NCBI RefSeq assembly: GCF_032854445.1
Contig: NC_088302.1
Coordinates: 9,731,338-9,791,337, forward strand
DNA from: Liolophura sinensis
Lineage: Eukaryota; Mollusca; Polyplacophora; Chitonida; Chitonidae
Direction of reading: 5' to 3'
DNA: 60,000 bases
This document shows positions 13,601 through 24,740 of the stretch, in pieces (position 1 is the first letter of the stretch; each line of letters opens with the position of its first letter). A model generated the notes under the pieces. That model was not told the origin of the DNA, made no database searches, and was given only the letters and a program-made list of their open reading frames with translations. Both the position numbers and the translations under genes were made by a program.

Positions 13601-15480
13601 TCACTCCAAACCTTTACAGTAGATTTTTCAGCTTGAAAGATTGGCTGGTATTGTTTTGGCCGCTGCTCCACTCGTTTTGGATTCACAAGGGCTAAGAGTT
13701 GTGTGTGATATACTTTCAGCTTCTAACAGTTGATCATAAAGTAACTACGTACATGAGTGGAAGACTAGTAACACCATGTGCTAGTGCATAAGCTATGATG
13801 TAGCTGCAGCGGCCGTTTTGATGTGTGATGCATTTTGATATAAACAATTGAAATACGTCATTGTCAGTAGGCTTGACAGTGTACACTGATATGACTGTCT
13901 CACATACTTTGACACGCTGGCACATCCCCAAGCAATTGTACTAACACCTTGATTTTGTTCTGTTTCTCTCCATCTTTAATAAGTTGCTAAATAACGAGTT
14001 GATAAGACTAGGTGAGGTGCATTTAAAACGTTCGATCTGTCTAGCCTAAGGTAGCCTGACGAGAAGTCTATTAGTCATTCATGTCTTTGCTATGATGTTT
14101 GTGGGCAAACTGTTAACATAACACTCATACACTGGAAGAGAACATTGGTCAGTTTAGCTTTAACCTGAGTTGCGAGTGTGCGGGGAAAGATACCTAATTA
14201 CTGATACCCTCACTGGGGAAAACTGACTTGAAGGACGTTCACCAGCAGCATGATGCATGCAGGGGAATCAACTGAGAAGCATTTCTTGTCAGCTAAAAGC
14301 GATACCTAACAACACTATTCATTTCAGCATTAGCAGTGGTGATAAACGAAATACAGCTAATGTTAAATTTCTATCGATTTCTTTTTACAACCTTATATAA
14401 GGCGTTTGTTCCATTTCAGAATTATACAACACTTCTACTGAATTGATGTTATATGCCTATTAGCCTATATTGCTATTCAAGCGTTCTATTTCAAGTGTAC
14501 ACCCATTATTGAAATGTCGGCAGGGACATACGGTAGCGTTCGCAAACATAAAGGGCTTGCTATGTGATGGACCAACTTCTAAGTGTTATAAAGATCAAAA
14601 AAGACGACATGCCATATTAGCTGTCATACAGACGATAGTGAAGTGGGCGTGTCAGCCTAGGGGCTGCGTCCTCACCTTTTACGCCTGTGTATTTTGAATT
14701 GATTCTTGCAAAATATTCGACGTAGAACACTGAAGAGTTCCACACGAGCTGATATACGGAAGGTACCTCAAGTGATTATTTCATTACAAATAGTTTGAAA
14801 AAATATTTGACGGAGGTGAGTTGTATAGAGCAGGAGACTATTTCGCCCTTTCGTGCTCTTGTTAGAAGGATCGACGGCCACAATTGTCTACACGCCCGGC
14901 TCCTGACATGAACACTCTTGAATTATAATGGAAAACGTGGGTGCTGTGTTTGTTTAAGAAACGCCACAGCCTAAGAACCCCGGTTACTTTAGATCCGCCT
15001 TAGAAAGCTATAGTCTATATACACCTGAACACGGGAAAACTTTCACCGCTTAATTTCCATGCTCATCCCATTTTGGCCTCGGCTCGTATCAACACGTGGA
15101 AGAAAATGTGGCTAAACCTGTCTAGTGTGGGGCTCATGTGTGCAAATTAAAACCGCGCGAATTCCTGGTTTATTGTCTACGATATTACCTGGTTACGTAC
15201 GAACTGTCTGGTAGAAACTGCAGTATACAGTAGCTCGTGCAGACAGTACGAAAGTGTTGCACAGGGAAAAATAGCGCGCAAAGAAAAGTGTTGCACAAAG
15301 AAAGTGGCGCGCATTGGAAATGGCCGCAATCTTTGGTGATAAAGGTATGAAATACCCACAGGGGTAGAAAGTCTGAAAAAACAACGGACTTTTTTTTATC
15401 AGAGACGTCTGATAAATCTCAAGTAATATCATTGCATTTTGTGTAATTAAAGAATTTACTTGAAGCCAGAATAAAACCGT
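10675..15480. other. Probable TRIM leader intron; no exon recognised
   Basis: The longest frame is 170 codons on the - strand (12892-13404). It overlaps frames on both strands and has no domain, so it is treated as chance or as a decayed repeat. Confidence 0.4.
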
Positions 15481-15481
15481 A

Positions 15482-15634
15482 TAACTGAGGTGGGGCAGGG
15501 AGCCTACCACCAATGCGGTCGCCGTGAGTTCAAGTCAAGTACATGCAGTTTCCTCTCACCACATTGCTTGGCGAGGTCGTATAATTGAAATATTCTTGAG
15601 TACTACATAAAACACAAATAAAATAAATAAATAT
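15482..15634 (+). repeat. SINE family A, internally deleted copy
   Basis: B box GTGAGTTCAAGTC, then a shortened body, then the family tail GTATAATTGAAATATTCTTG and an (AAATA)n end. Confidence 0.8.
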
Positions 15635-15644
15635 AACTGGTATT

Positions 15645-15760
15645 AATTGACAAGAGGCCATATTTCACTGGCTACATGCGATCGTTTGCCACTATCACAC
15701 TGTCGTTGCTGCTCTGCTCTTACTCTCTTTTACTATGCTGTAAGTCTTTTATATTTTGTA
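15645..15760 (-). repeat. Second copy of the 39-bp-repeat element
   Basis: Read on the - strand it has AAGACTTACAGCATAGTAAA, then AACGACAGTGTGATAGTGGC and CAGTGAAATATGGCC, in the same order as 1590-1680. It has about one tandem unit instead of five. Confidence 0.75.
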
Positions 15761-17645
15761 GTTAACTAGACTCATCATGTCCGATTTTTTTGTAAATGTT
15801 GTGCATTCGTATCAACATGAGATACATAGGTTTAACGACAATATCAAAGATATAATATTAAGAATATGTCACTTATGCTGCATTTTGTTCAGTTTCCAGG
15901 TTCGAGCAGAGAATGTTCGAAATTATCCCGTCCTCACTATCTCATGGACATACACAATTTGAGCTTTAAATATGAGAAAAAAGTTGTCAGTTTCTCGTCA
16001 AAGGCTGATCCGAGCACTCGGGTTTCTTCCAAAAATAAAATTGACAGCCGCCACAGAAGCGAAGTAGTCTTGAGCACGATGCAATAAAATAAATCAAAGG
16101 CACTCCGTGAAAGTAAAGCATAGCCAGAGCCAACTGTACATATCCGCACACTACATTCCTACCTCCCCAGATCGCATGATGAGCACAAAGGGTCAATACT
16201 CTGCGAGGCTAAAGAAAATATGTATTTGTGTCCTATCTCGCTATGGCGAAGAATCGTTAAACCAAGCTCCTTGATCCGGAACGAGATCCAGATAACAACA
16301 AAAATGTAATGGACAGATTGGTGGACAAAATATTGCCCTAACGGTGCATGTAGCTTTTCCAGAAAGTTGACAATCGGGCAAACAGGCAAATAAACAACAT
16401 CGAACACATATAGACCTCCGTCCTTGTTGAACGTAATAATTCCCCCTGCAACGTTCAGGATTGTTGATGGACTGCTGCAGACAGAGCTTGGAAAGTACCA
16501 TGGCTCTCGTCGTCAAGGTGTATGATGTCATTTCTTCATCTCGTAAATGTGGGGTAGCATTATTACTAATGTGTGTCATCGACTCGATATGACCCAACAT
16601 TCCATTCCACAGTCATGAAGCATGTCGGTTAACAAATTGCGATCTTATTGTTGTTTGTATTTAAAGTAATACATTGTATAAGGTTCAGCCGTGGCGAGGA
16701 GAGTATACGGAACCATTACACTACTATCAAGGCCATCATTAAAGATATGTTTGTTGGATAAATGGGATTTTCATACAAACGGTTTATTTTTATTCAAATT
16801 TCTTTAAACTTTCTGTTCTTTTCATGTGTTAAACAAAGGATTATTGACTGAACTACTCTTGAGTTTTTGATAGAATCGCGTTACGTTTAACAAAGATTTC
16901 TTTAAGGATGACCTAATGACTGTGTGAGATGGGCTAGCCTATGTCACCAAAACTTCATTTCGTTTCCAAGCAGCTCGTTCTTCAGATCATGATAATGTCC
17001 CGAAACACGCCCAAATGGTTACGAAAGTAAAACATTTCTTCTTTGTGTACAACTCTGTCATTTCACACGAATGTTTTTCCTCATTATGGTAAGTAAAATG
17101 CACGAATCCTGAGAAAAAGGTACAAACACAAATCCGCTGAATGGAATTTGACTTTTCGCTGACATTGTCTGAATTATTCCGCATAGAATTATGTGACGTG
17201 GTTTATAAACGTCGGCATAGGTTCGAAATTCATTAGACACAAGTGACGTGTTCATTTATCACTACAAAGAATCTGAACTTTATATTAGAAGACCCGAGGA
17301 CATCATAAAACATTTTGGCAGCCCAGTCTGTTTCCATTAGTGACATAAGAAAGCAAACACCGACTCAACTGGCTCGTGAGAAAACTCCATACGTGTAGTT
17401 ACCCTCTAAGCTTCTCGGGAGGGCAATGATCTCAGAGCCAATAACACAGGTATCATCTCCGTCTATAAAATGTAGTCTTGTTTGCCGCTTTCCTTTGTTC
17501 GTCATTTTCTTTGTTGACTTCTATAATTATTTTTGGTTTTATTGGTGCAGCGATACCGAGTCACGCCTTTTCTCGTAGGATTAGCTTTTGTAGCCGTGAA
17601 AACACCGTATGTGTTAAGTTTGCAAAAACATGGCTTTATGCCCCC

Positions 17646-17700
17646 TTTGTTTATTTATTTCTTATTTGACCATTTATTTATTTATTTATTTATTTATTGA
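17646..17700. repeat. (TTTA)n microsatellite
   Basis: Runs of TTTA, the longest about 32 bases ending at 17698. It may be the tail of a decayed SINE, because TTTA tails flank family A copies elsewhere. Confidence 0.8.
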
Positions 17701-18759
17701 CATTCACAACATTGCAAACAAGATTTATGCAGGTATAGTACGGCGGCCATATAACCGCAGTGAGAACAGCGCTTTATTCAAATAAGCCAGTGAAGGCCCC
17801 CTGCCACCTTTCTAGGCGGCTCACAGATATTACAACGTGTTTAGCAAATGTTATCTACTGAATATAAAATCTGCAGAAGGGCCTTGTGTTTTCTCTACCC
17901 TCTATACTCAATGCCCAGGTATTAGTTTTCAAGTCTCCCAGTCAACAGCTGTTTAAGTACGAGTCAGCTAGTTAATCGTTGCAAGTCGATATGGTGTCAT
18001 ATTTACATGTGTACATAGACGGAATTGCCAGCTCTGAGGCAATATCACGCATCACGTGATGTAGCATTCGTTACCGCCCTGCCATCTGCGACAGCCTATA
18101 TTTAGTCTTTGGAATGTTCATCCTACGGGAACAGTCTGTGATATGAATACCAACCATTTTGCCTGATTTGAAATGACCGCTGTGCGCCTGTACAACTGTG
18201 GTATTGTGATATGCTCTTCAAAATGGCTTCTATGTGTGCTTACAGGGGGCTATGTTTCAGGACCTTGCGCTAGAACGGTCTCTCAGTTCGAATTATCAGG
18301 ACGGGTTGCATGTTGGCATTTCAAGCTAACTGCAACATGTGTTGTCACGCCTATGCCTGAAGGGAATTATGAACCCAGGGTATCAGAGAAAGGCAAAAGT
18401 TCTCACTGCGATCGGTTGCATATGCATCGGCCTATGTAAATGTTAACGCATTAAGTCATGCAAACTGCATCGTGGCCGAAATAATAGGTGCGATAACAAA
18501 CTGAAAGATTGCAAGTATGAAGATATTTATAAATTTCACTCAGCACCTAATATTACGACAAAAGGTGAACGTTTGACCAATAGCAATGCATGCATGATAC
18601 CAAATTGTATTTGCCTACATTTTATATGTATCGACACATTTGATCAATAATTTTTTAAATTTTGAACTTTCTGTCATTATTTGTTACCATACAATCAATA
18701 CGATAAATATAGGTAATCAAGTAACACTGAAGATCGATACATGTAAGTCATCACACCGT
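17701..18759. other. No feature recognised
   Basis: Moderately GC-rich in places (17730-17830), but no exon structure or known repeat was found. Confidence 0.4.
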
Positions 18760-19024
18760 GGGGCCTCCGTGGCTCAGGTGGTTAGCGCGCTAGCGCAGCG
18801 TAAAATGAGCCAGGAGTCTCTCACCAATGCGGCCGCTGTGAGTTCAAGTCCAGCTCATGCTGGCTTCCTCTCCGGCCATACATGGGAAGAGCTATCAGCA
18901 ACATGCGGATGGTAATGGGTTTCCCCCGGGCTGTGCCCGGTTTCCACCCACAATAATGCTGGCCGCCGTCGTATAAGTGAAATATTCTTGAGTTCTTTAT
19001 CAAATAAATAAATAATAAATAAAT
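18760..19024 (+). repeat. SINE family A, full-length copy
   Basis: The tRNA-derived head starts GGGGCCTCCGTGGCTCAGGT (A box) with B box GTGAGTTCAAGTCC near 18838. The body reads CATGCTGGCTTCCTCTCCGG then TTTCCCCCGGGCTGTGCCCG. The tail is GTATAAGTGAAATATTCTTG and ends in (AAATA)n. It is the reference copy in this window. Confidence 0.93.
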
Positions 19025-20534
19025 GTACATGCATACGTAGGTCTATATCATTTAGCTTAGTTTACTGACTTCATATCCCGTATACCAATTTCAAACATTC
19101 CTCAAATAAAGCCAACAAAAATCCACAAGACTGACAGTTGTGCAAAAACAAGTCAATCCCTCGTATAGACCATTTCTGTATTGAAGTATTTTTGTATATA
19201 CTACCTATTGTTCTGCAGAGGAGATGATTGACGTAAACCGGCTGGGAATAGCTGGAACATCAGGCTGTTGTTTAGAGAGTTGTCAGCGCAACAGATGGCA
19301 ACATTTCCACATTTCACGGGACTTTCTGTCATGTTAATATTCTTTGTGTCTCTGAAATCAGAAAACATTGGAGGCAAATAGACTCGGGTTTAGTTTAGGA
19401 TAATACTGCGTAGTTCTGACACACAAAATACAGAGTAAAACCAACAAAATGAGGGACAAATGCTTCACTGTAAACATGCCCTTATGTATTTATGTATTCT
19501 CCAGCCATTAAGACACAATATACAGAAAAGAGTAATGCCATTCTTTCCTCACATCTGTAGTTTAACGGTTACAATGTATTTATTGAGGGAATTGAATTAG
19601 TAAGTTTTCTAGAACCCAATGCCATTGTGTATAACGCAATAACATATGTTACTACTATGACGATGGTAGTGCTCGTAGTGCAGTACGTGCAGATAACTAA
19701 CATGAAGATGACATTCCTTCTCTAGCCGTTGTTTTAAGCTGTAGTTATATCATCCAGACAAATTAGTGCAATGTTGAAGTCCGGTAGCATTAAGCACTAC
19801 TAAGTGAATTTGTGACATATTTATGGCCATCAGCTTCTAGGTTCGCATGAACGGCAGACAAATTGTTGTCAGTAGACCTATTTATTTACGTCTTCATATC
19901 ACGTGGCATGAAACCTACAAAAGTGGTTTGAGAATGAATAGGAGCCAGGAAGACTGACCGAAATAGATTTTAAACACCATGGACAGCTTTCGGTCCATTC
20001 ATAAAAGTTAGTCATTTGTCAGATATGACGAACGAAATACTTTTCTTGTCTAGTATTATTTTCCATTTTATCGTCTGAGTTGCCTTGCTGGTAATTTTTG
20101 TTCCTGGCATTTTCATGTCTGAATACAGGACTTTAGCCGTTTTCCTCTTCTTTTAACTAAGAAGTAATTCTTTTTGTCTTGGATTGCCGTATAAATTGGT
20201 CAGGCGGGGGTGTTCCCGTGGCAGTAAATTCGCACTGCGGTAAAAACCACTGAATTAAATCATTTGGGTAGACACATTTATCATTCTGTCATTGTTTCTG
20301 GGGACAGCTCCGGTGTGGTGACACTAACAGCTTTGTGCTCTATGACAATCCTTAACATTTCTAATTTTCAGATGAACATTTATCTCAGCATTCCTCAAAC
20401 TTAATGGCTCATTTCTCTACATGAGTTCAGTGCTACACTTCTTCAACCAAGCTTGAGTCTTTCGGGTTTGAGGCCACTAATGAAGGACCAAAACCGTAAA
20501 TAAACTTAAATTAGAACTGATCTTGATCTGTCTC
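19025..20534. other. No feature recognised
   Basis: AT-rich sequence without a supported exon or repeat, in the presumed TRIM leader intron. Confidence 0.45.
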
Positions 20535-20695
20535 ACACCTTAGAGCCTTGGCCAATGAGGTCGCATGTTCGAGTCCAGCTCTCGCAGTTTCGGCTGCAGC
20601 CTTAATTCGAGAGGTTTGTCAGGTAGAGGGCGAAATTTGGTGGTTTCCTCCGCTGTCATGTAAATGAAAAATTCTTGAGCACAACTAAAATACAC
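20535..20695 (+). repeat. tRNA-derived SINE family C, copy 1
   Basis: B box ATGTTCGAGTCCAGCTCTCG followed by CAGTTTCGGCTGCAGCC, TTAATTCGAGAGGTTTGTCA and a tail with AAAAATTCTTGAGCAC. The head and body match 33862-33940. Confidence 0.7.
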
Positions 20696-21342
20696 ACATA
20701 TAGTAGAGTGTCTGTGCTGGTCCTCTTTCGAGACCGACTTCTCCCAAGGCTACTTTTATGTGCCAAACGTCACTGTAGACAGGCGCCAGAAAGGCGGAAT
20801 TATACAGGATTTAAAGATTACCAGGTTACAGAAAGACTTGCTGGATGTCAATTACATAAGAAATGAAATTATATGTATCACTTGCTGAAATGTAAACGAA
20901 TGCTTTTCACATCAATAGCACAGTTGCAGGTTTACAGTTGTATATGTACTACAAATTTTTCATAGACTTTCACAGAATTATACCAAGATGAACATATGCG
21001 CACCTCTGGTAGACATAGTTTTGTTACCAAGGCGCCTCTCTATGGAGAATTATTCCGCGGGTAACGCTGAAGGTTCCGATGAACGGATATTTATCGTAGT
21101 TGGGTAGCAATATCCGAAGGGTCCTGCACAGCTGGATCATACATGTTGTGTGATGATTTCAACCAGCGTCACACGTTATTACTGCAAAAAATCGGCGTGT
21201 CAAGGTTATTGTATCAAACGCCTTCACTGTTTCTAAAGTACACTGAATTTTATTCTTTTGTAAGTAAATATGGACAGAGCGTCCAAAATCTCATACACAA
21301 GTCTCATATCATATACAGACATTTTATATCATATCTGAGATA

Positions 21343-22063
21343 TATGTGGGCATGAAAAAATTGGCCGTACTTTGACACTCAATATCTCCGAAACCCTCTT
21401 ACGTCAGCTTCTAAAGATTTACACACTCAAAGGCCATTATGTCCTAAGTATACAGACCAAATTTTCATCCTTTAAGATTTCTGTTCATGGGACCAAAATC
21501 AAAAGTCTAAACTTTTTAGACTTTTCTAGAGTCTAAAACGCATGTTCCGGACATTTCAAAATGATGTTCTACCTTGTTTTACTTTTAAAGGCGATCAATT
21601 GGTCCTCCATTTTCTCGGTAGACGGCGCGCAAACGTTTCTTCCATGAACTGATTGAGTCCCCAAGTATTTTTTTTTAAGTAAGAGTATTTTTTCCAGCAG
21701 TCCTTGATGCGTGCTTTAGTTCATCCTCAGTAAAAGTTTCCGTGCGACCCTCATGGGTCCCTGACAGGTGATGCAATGTGGGTCACCGGAACGTGCGTTT
21801 TTGAGGCTATGTTTTCATTTTAACCCTGTGTACAAGCTATGACCTTGAAAATTGGTCAGTGTATTGACAAAATCATGCCATTTAAATGTTTAAAGTTTGA
21901 AAGGGTTTGGACAAAGGATAATGGAGTAATGCAGCATCAAAGTACGGCCCATTTTTATGCCCACCCGACATTTGAATGGCTAAAGTTTGAAAGGGTTTGG
22001 ACAAAGGATAATGGAGCAATGCAGCATCAAATTACGGCTCATTTTTTTTATGCCCACCCGATA
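21343..22063 (-). mobile_element. Decayed Tc1/mariner-type element with TIRs and broken transposase
   Basis: The ends are inverted: left TGTGGGCATGAAAAAATTGG followed by CCGTACTTTGA; right, reversed, TCGGGTGGGCATAAAAAAAA then TGAGCCGTAATTTGA. Both are flanked by TA, the target of this superfamily. Inside, the - strand at about 21780-21590 encodes LGDSISSWKKRLRAVY and, in another frame just before it, KARIKDCWKKY. This resembles the C terminus of mariner-like transposases, broken by a frameshift in a run of A. The right end is present twice, 90 bp apart (21892-21970 and 21981-22061). Too decayed to be active. Confidence 0.75.
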
Positions 22064-22109
22064 TTTCACAACTTATGAACTAGCATGTTACGTGATTTAG
22101 ATATTGATT

Positions 22110-22320
22110 TCATTCATTCGTCTGGAATATTCCTTACGTCTATCCAACATAAATGAAAACTATTGACTGCTCCTCTTTGCATGATTCCGTCCAAATTTCG
22201 TACTTTATATACATTCTTAGTTCCTTGCTGGTTCATGTTGAGCGTTGTTTTGGAAATTGGCCTTGTGATTATTGACTTGGAACGTCCCTTTTGGTTGAAG
22301 ACTGGTATATGAATGTCTAT
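22110..22320 (+). repeat. Dispersed repeat family D, copy 2
   Basis: Blocks GACTGCTCCTCTTTGCATGA, CGTACTTTATATACATTCTT and GATTATTGACTTGGAACGTC match 35480-35300 read in reverse. It is the longest match of the family in this window. Confidence 0.75.
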
Positions 22321-24647
22321 TTCAACTAATAGATCTAGAGTATGCGAATCTCTCCAAATCACCTGCACCATTACAGTGAGAGTATGATTTGTACTTGTTC
22401 GTTGTATATATTTATATATATATATATTCATTATTCTTTAGAAACACTGAGGTTAACAACCTGGTGAATGCATTTTGTCCGTTTCTCACTCAGTTTCTTA
22501 TTCATTTACTACTCAGATATCAATGGGATGGGGATATCTGGTACAATGCGAGGAGACCGTGGGAGCATATACTGATATCTGGCTGTTATTGTTTGTGTTC
22601 ATCGTTTACTGGGCAAACTGTGTAATCTTCCCCCTGTTCATGCTTGAGCCCATAATGTTGTTAGCTTACATCGTCATTCGCTCGAACCACACACAAGCAC
22701 ACAAACCGGTTCTCAGCGCCCTTGTAAGTCATTATAGATATATGCCTACAGGTTGACATAACAAGGTTACGTGCACACAAAAGCTGAGCTTGTAGTTTGT
22801 CATTGTGAACTTCATCTATTCATTGCTAGCATTTTCGCCCCACCGCGGTAAGTTCTTCCGGAGAAAAGCTCAGCCGAATATGGTGAGATATTTTTTGTGT
22901 TTAATTTCTTATAGATTATGTTGTCGGTCTCATTTATGAATAGTCTGATTATGTTGAAAATGGCAAAAGTTCAGTGCATATGAACTGGAAAGATGGCGTA
23001 GGAGGTTGTTAAACCTTTGAGTAAGATAGGCGTCTGTCTTAATGGAAGGTGAGAGTGAAAATCCGCGCTCATCGCATACCCATTCTACAACACATGCAAT
23101 GATCTTTCAGTGAAGTAAAATTGCTCTGGTAGAGATCGTAACAACGATGTTAAATTAACTGACGAATTTATTTACTTGCTTCGTGTATACGCCTTGCCAC
23201 TTCTCCAGAATATTTCGCTGGTATGGATTTTTCGCTCGGAAAAAAAATGGTCTCATCACATAGGACAAGAATCTGGCGGATAAAACTCTTCACTTGCACA
23301 GCATTCAAACCAGTGGTATAGTTTTGGACCACGCGACCACTTTGGTCAAGGGCTAGTCGTCTCAACTGATGCCTGGTCTCTAGTGATGGGGAACTTTTCC
23401 CGCCTAATGTGACCTGGGCCTAAGCTTTGTGTTCATTCGTGCATTTCCGGAGAGTCCGCCCAGTCGCCATTGCGCGGGAAAAGATGTACCCTTATGTATA
23501 GCTTTTCCAGGAAAATACCAGTTTGGTCAGACTTTCAGTTAAAACTGATCACGTAGTAAATGGTGTCTAAGCCTGAGAATGTGACCTATGACTTCTAGGT
23601 TTATATTGCTATAGTAACAGATTAAGCATTGCCTGTTAAGAAGAATTTGAATGTTGTTTCACGCCGTGGTTAAGAATATTTATTTTATACAAAAACAGAA
23701 ATTACCGCCCTGACGTAAAGCCACGGTATAGCATTTTTTGTATATAATATGTATATATGCTTTTAAAAACAATAAGATGTTTAAGCCCCCAAAAAATAGA
23801 TAGATTTCATTAATGTCGGCAAGGAACGACTGTAAAACGAACACACATGTCTAATTAAAACCCCGCGTGATTCACCAGTCGCACAGGTTAAAGATGAATG
23901 GAAAGTGGTGAAAAGAAAGGATATGTTTTTGTTTATGTTTCTCGATAACCTAGTGTTGGGAAGTTTGAAACGCCTGTCTGGTCGTAGCTATATTTATCCA
24001 GGCACACGTTCTGAATACATACAAGTACTCCTGAACAGAATGATAAATGTGACGCAATAACTACCTATCCTCAAAGAAGAGAAACAAAGACAAGCTAACC
24101 ACATCACATACCACAGATAAAAACGCATGTACATCATATAGATTTGCCTCCCTAGGAGCACCTGTTTATTTATGTAACTGGCTAAATTTGTTTTGATGTA
24201 TTTTGTACCCTTAGTGCACGAATAAATAAAAATTTTAGCAGGTTTTAAAATGTCGATAAGGCAATAGTTAAGATAAGGTTAAATAAATTTGATCTAAGTT
24301 TGTTCAAACTAGCTGAAAGCTTTTCCCTAACACCATACTTTTTCTGAGTGACAAATCATTCGAAAACAAAGGAGGAGGAATAAAGGTAAACTTTATTTCA
24401 ACTCATTTTTTTCCTTTTTGAGGAAATCCACGTGGCTGAATTCCAAAGATAATTTCCGAGGAAAAAAATCTATTAGTAAAGAAACATTTTTCTCCACTGT
24501 CAACAGTTGTAGTTATGTAGGTGATGCTAATGATAAATATATGAGCAGGCTTGCTCTACTGAGTTAGTGTGTCAGTGTGACAATCAGGCCTTTGTCGTGT
24601 GTGTCTGACAACCCGAATCACTGTCTGTCTTTTCTCCTCATATTCAG
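22321..24647. other. Presumed TRIM intron; short (TA)n at 22405-22430
   Basis: No exon found. A possible very old family A tail lies near 23165-23225 (TTTATTTACTTGCTTCGTG, AGAATATTTCGC). Confidence 0.4.
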
Positions 24648-24740
24648 GAAGGCTTAGCGACGTTCATCAACGCAGAAGGGACAACATGCATTCCGTGTGC
24701 TTCGCCGACGATACTCCCACCCCACGGAGCTCAACAGACG
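24648..24740 (+). CDS. TRIM gene, first coding exon with short 5' leader
   Basis: A pyrimidine-rich acceptor ending TATTCAG at 24647 opens this exon. It closes with GACG|GTAAGC at 24740/24741. The first ATG in the frame that joins the large exon is at 24686 and gives 18 codons (MHSVCFADDTPTPRSSTD) plus one base. The frame is also open upstream to 24599, so a further coding exon cannot be excluded, but no supporting splice partner was seen. Choosing this ATG keeps phase 1 into the acceptor at 30198. The segment is GC-richer than its surroundings, which supports coding or UTR use. Confidence 0.7.

Noticed and set aside
21839-22078. 79-codon frame with a repeated KFERVWTKDNG segment
   Set aside because: It reads the duplicated terminus of the TIR element; not a gene.
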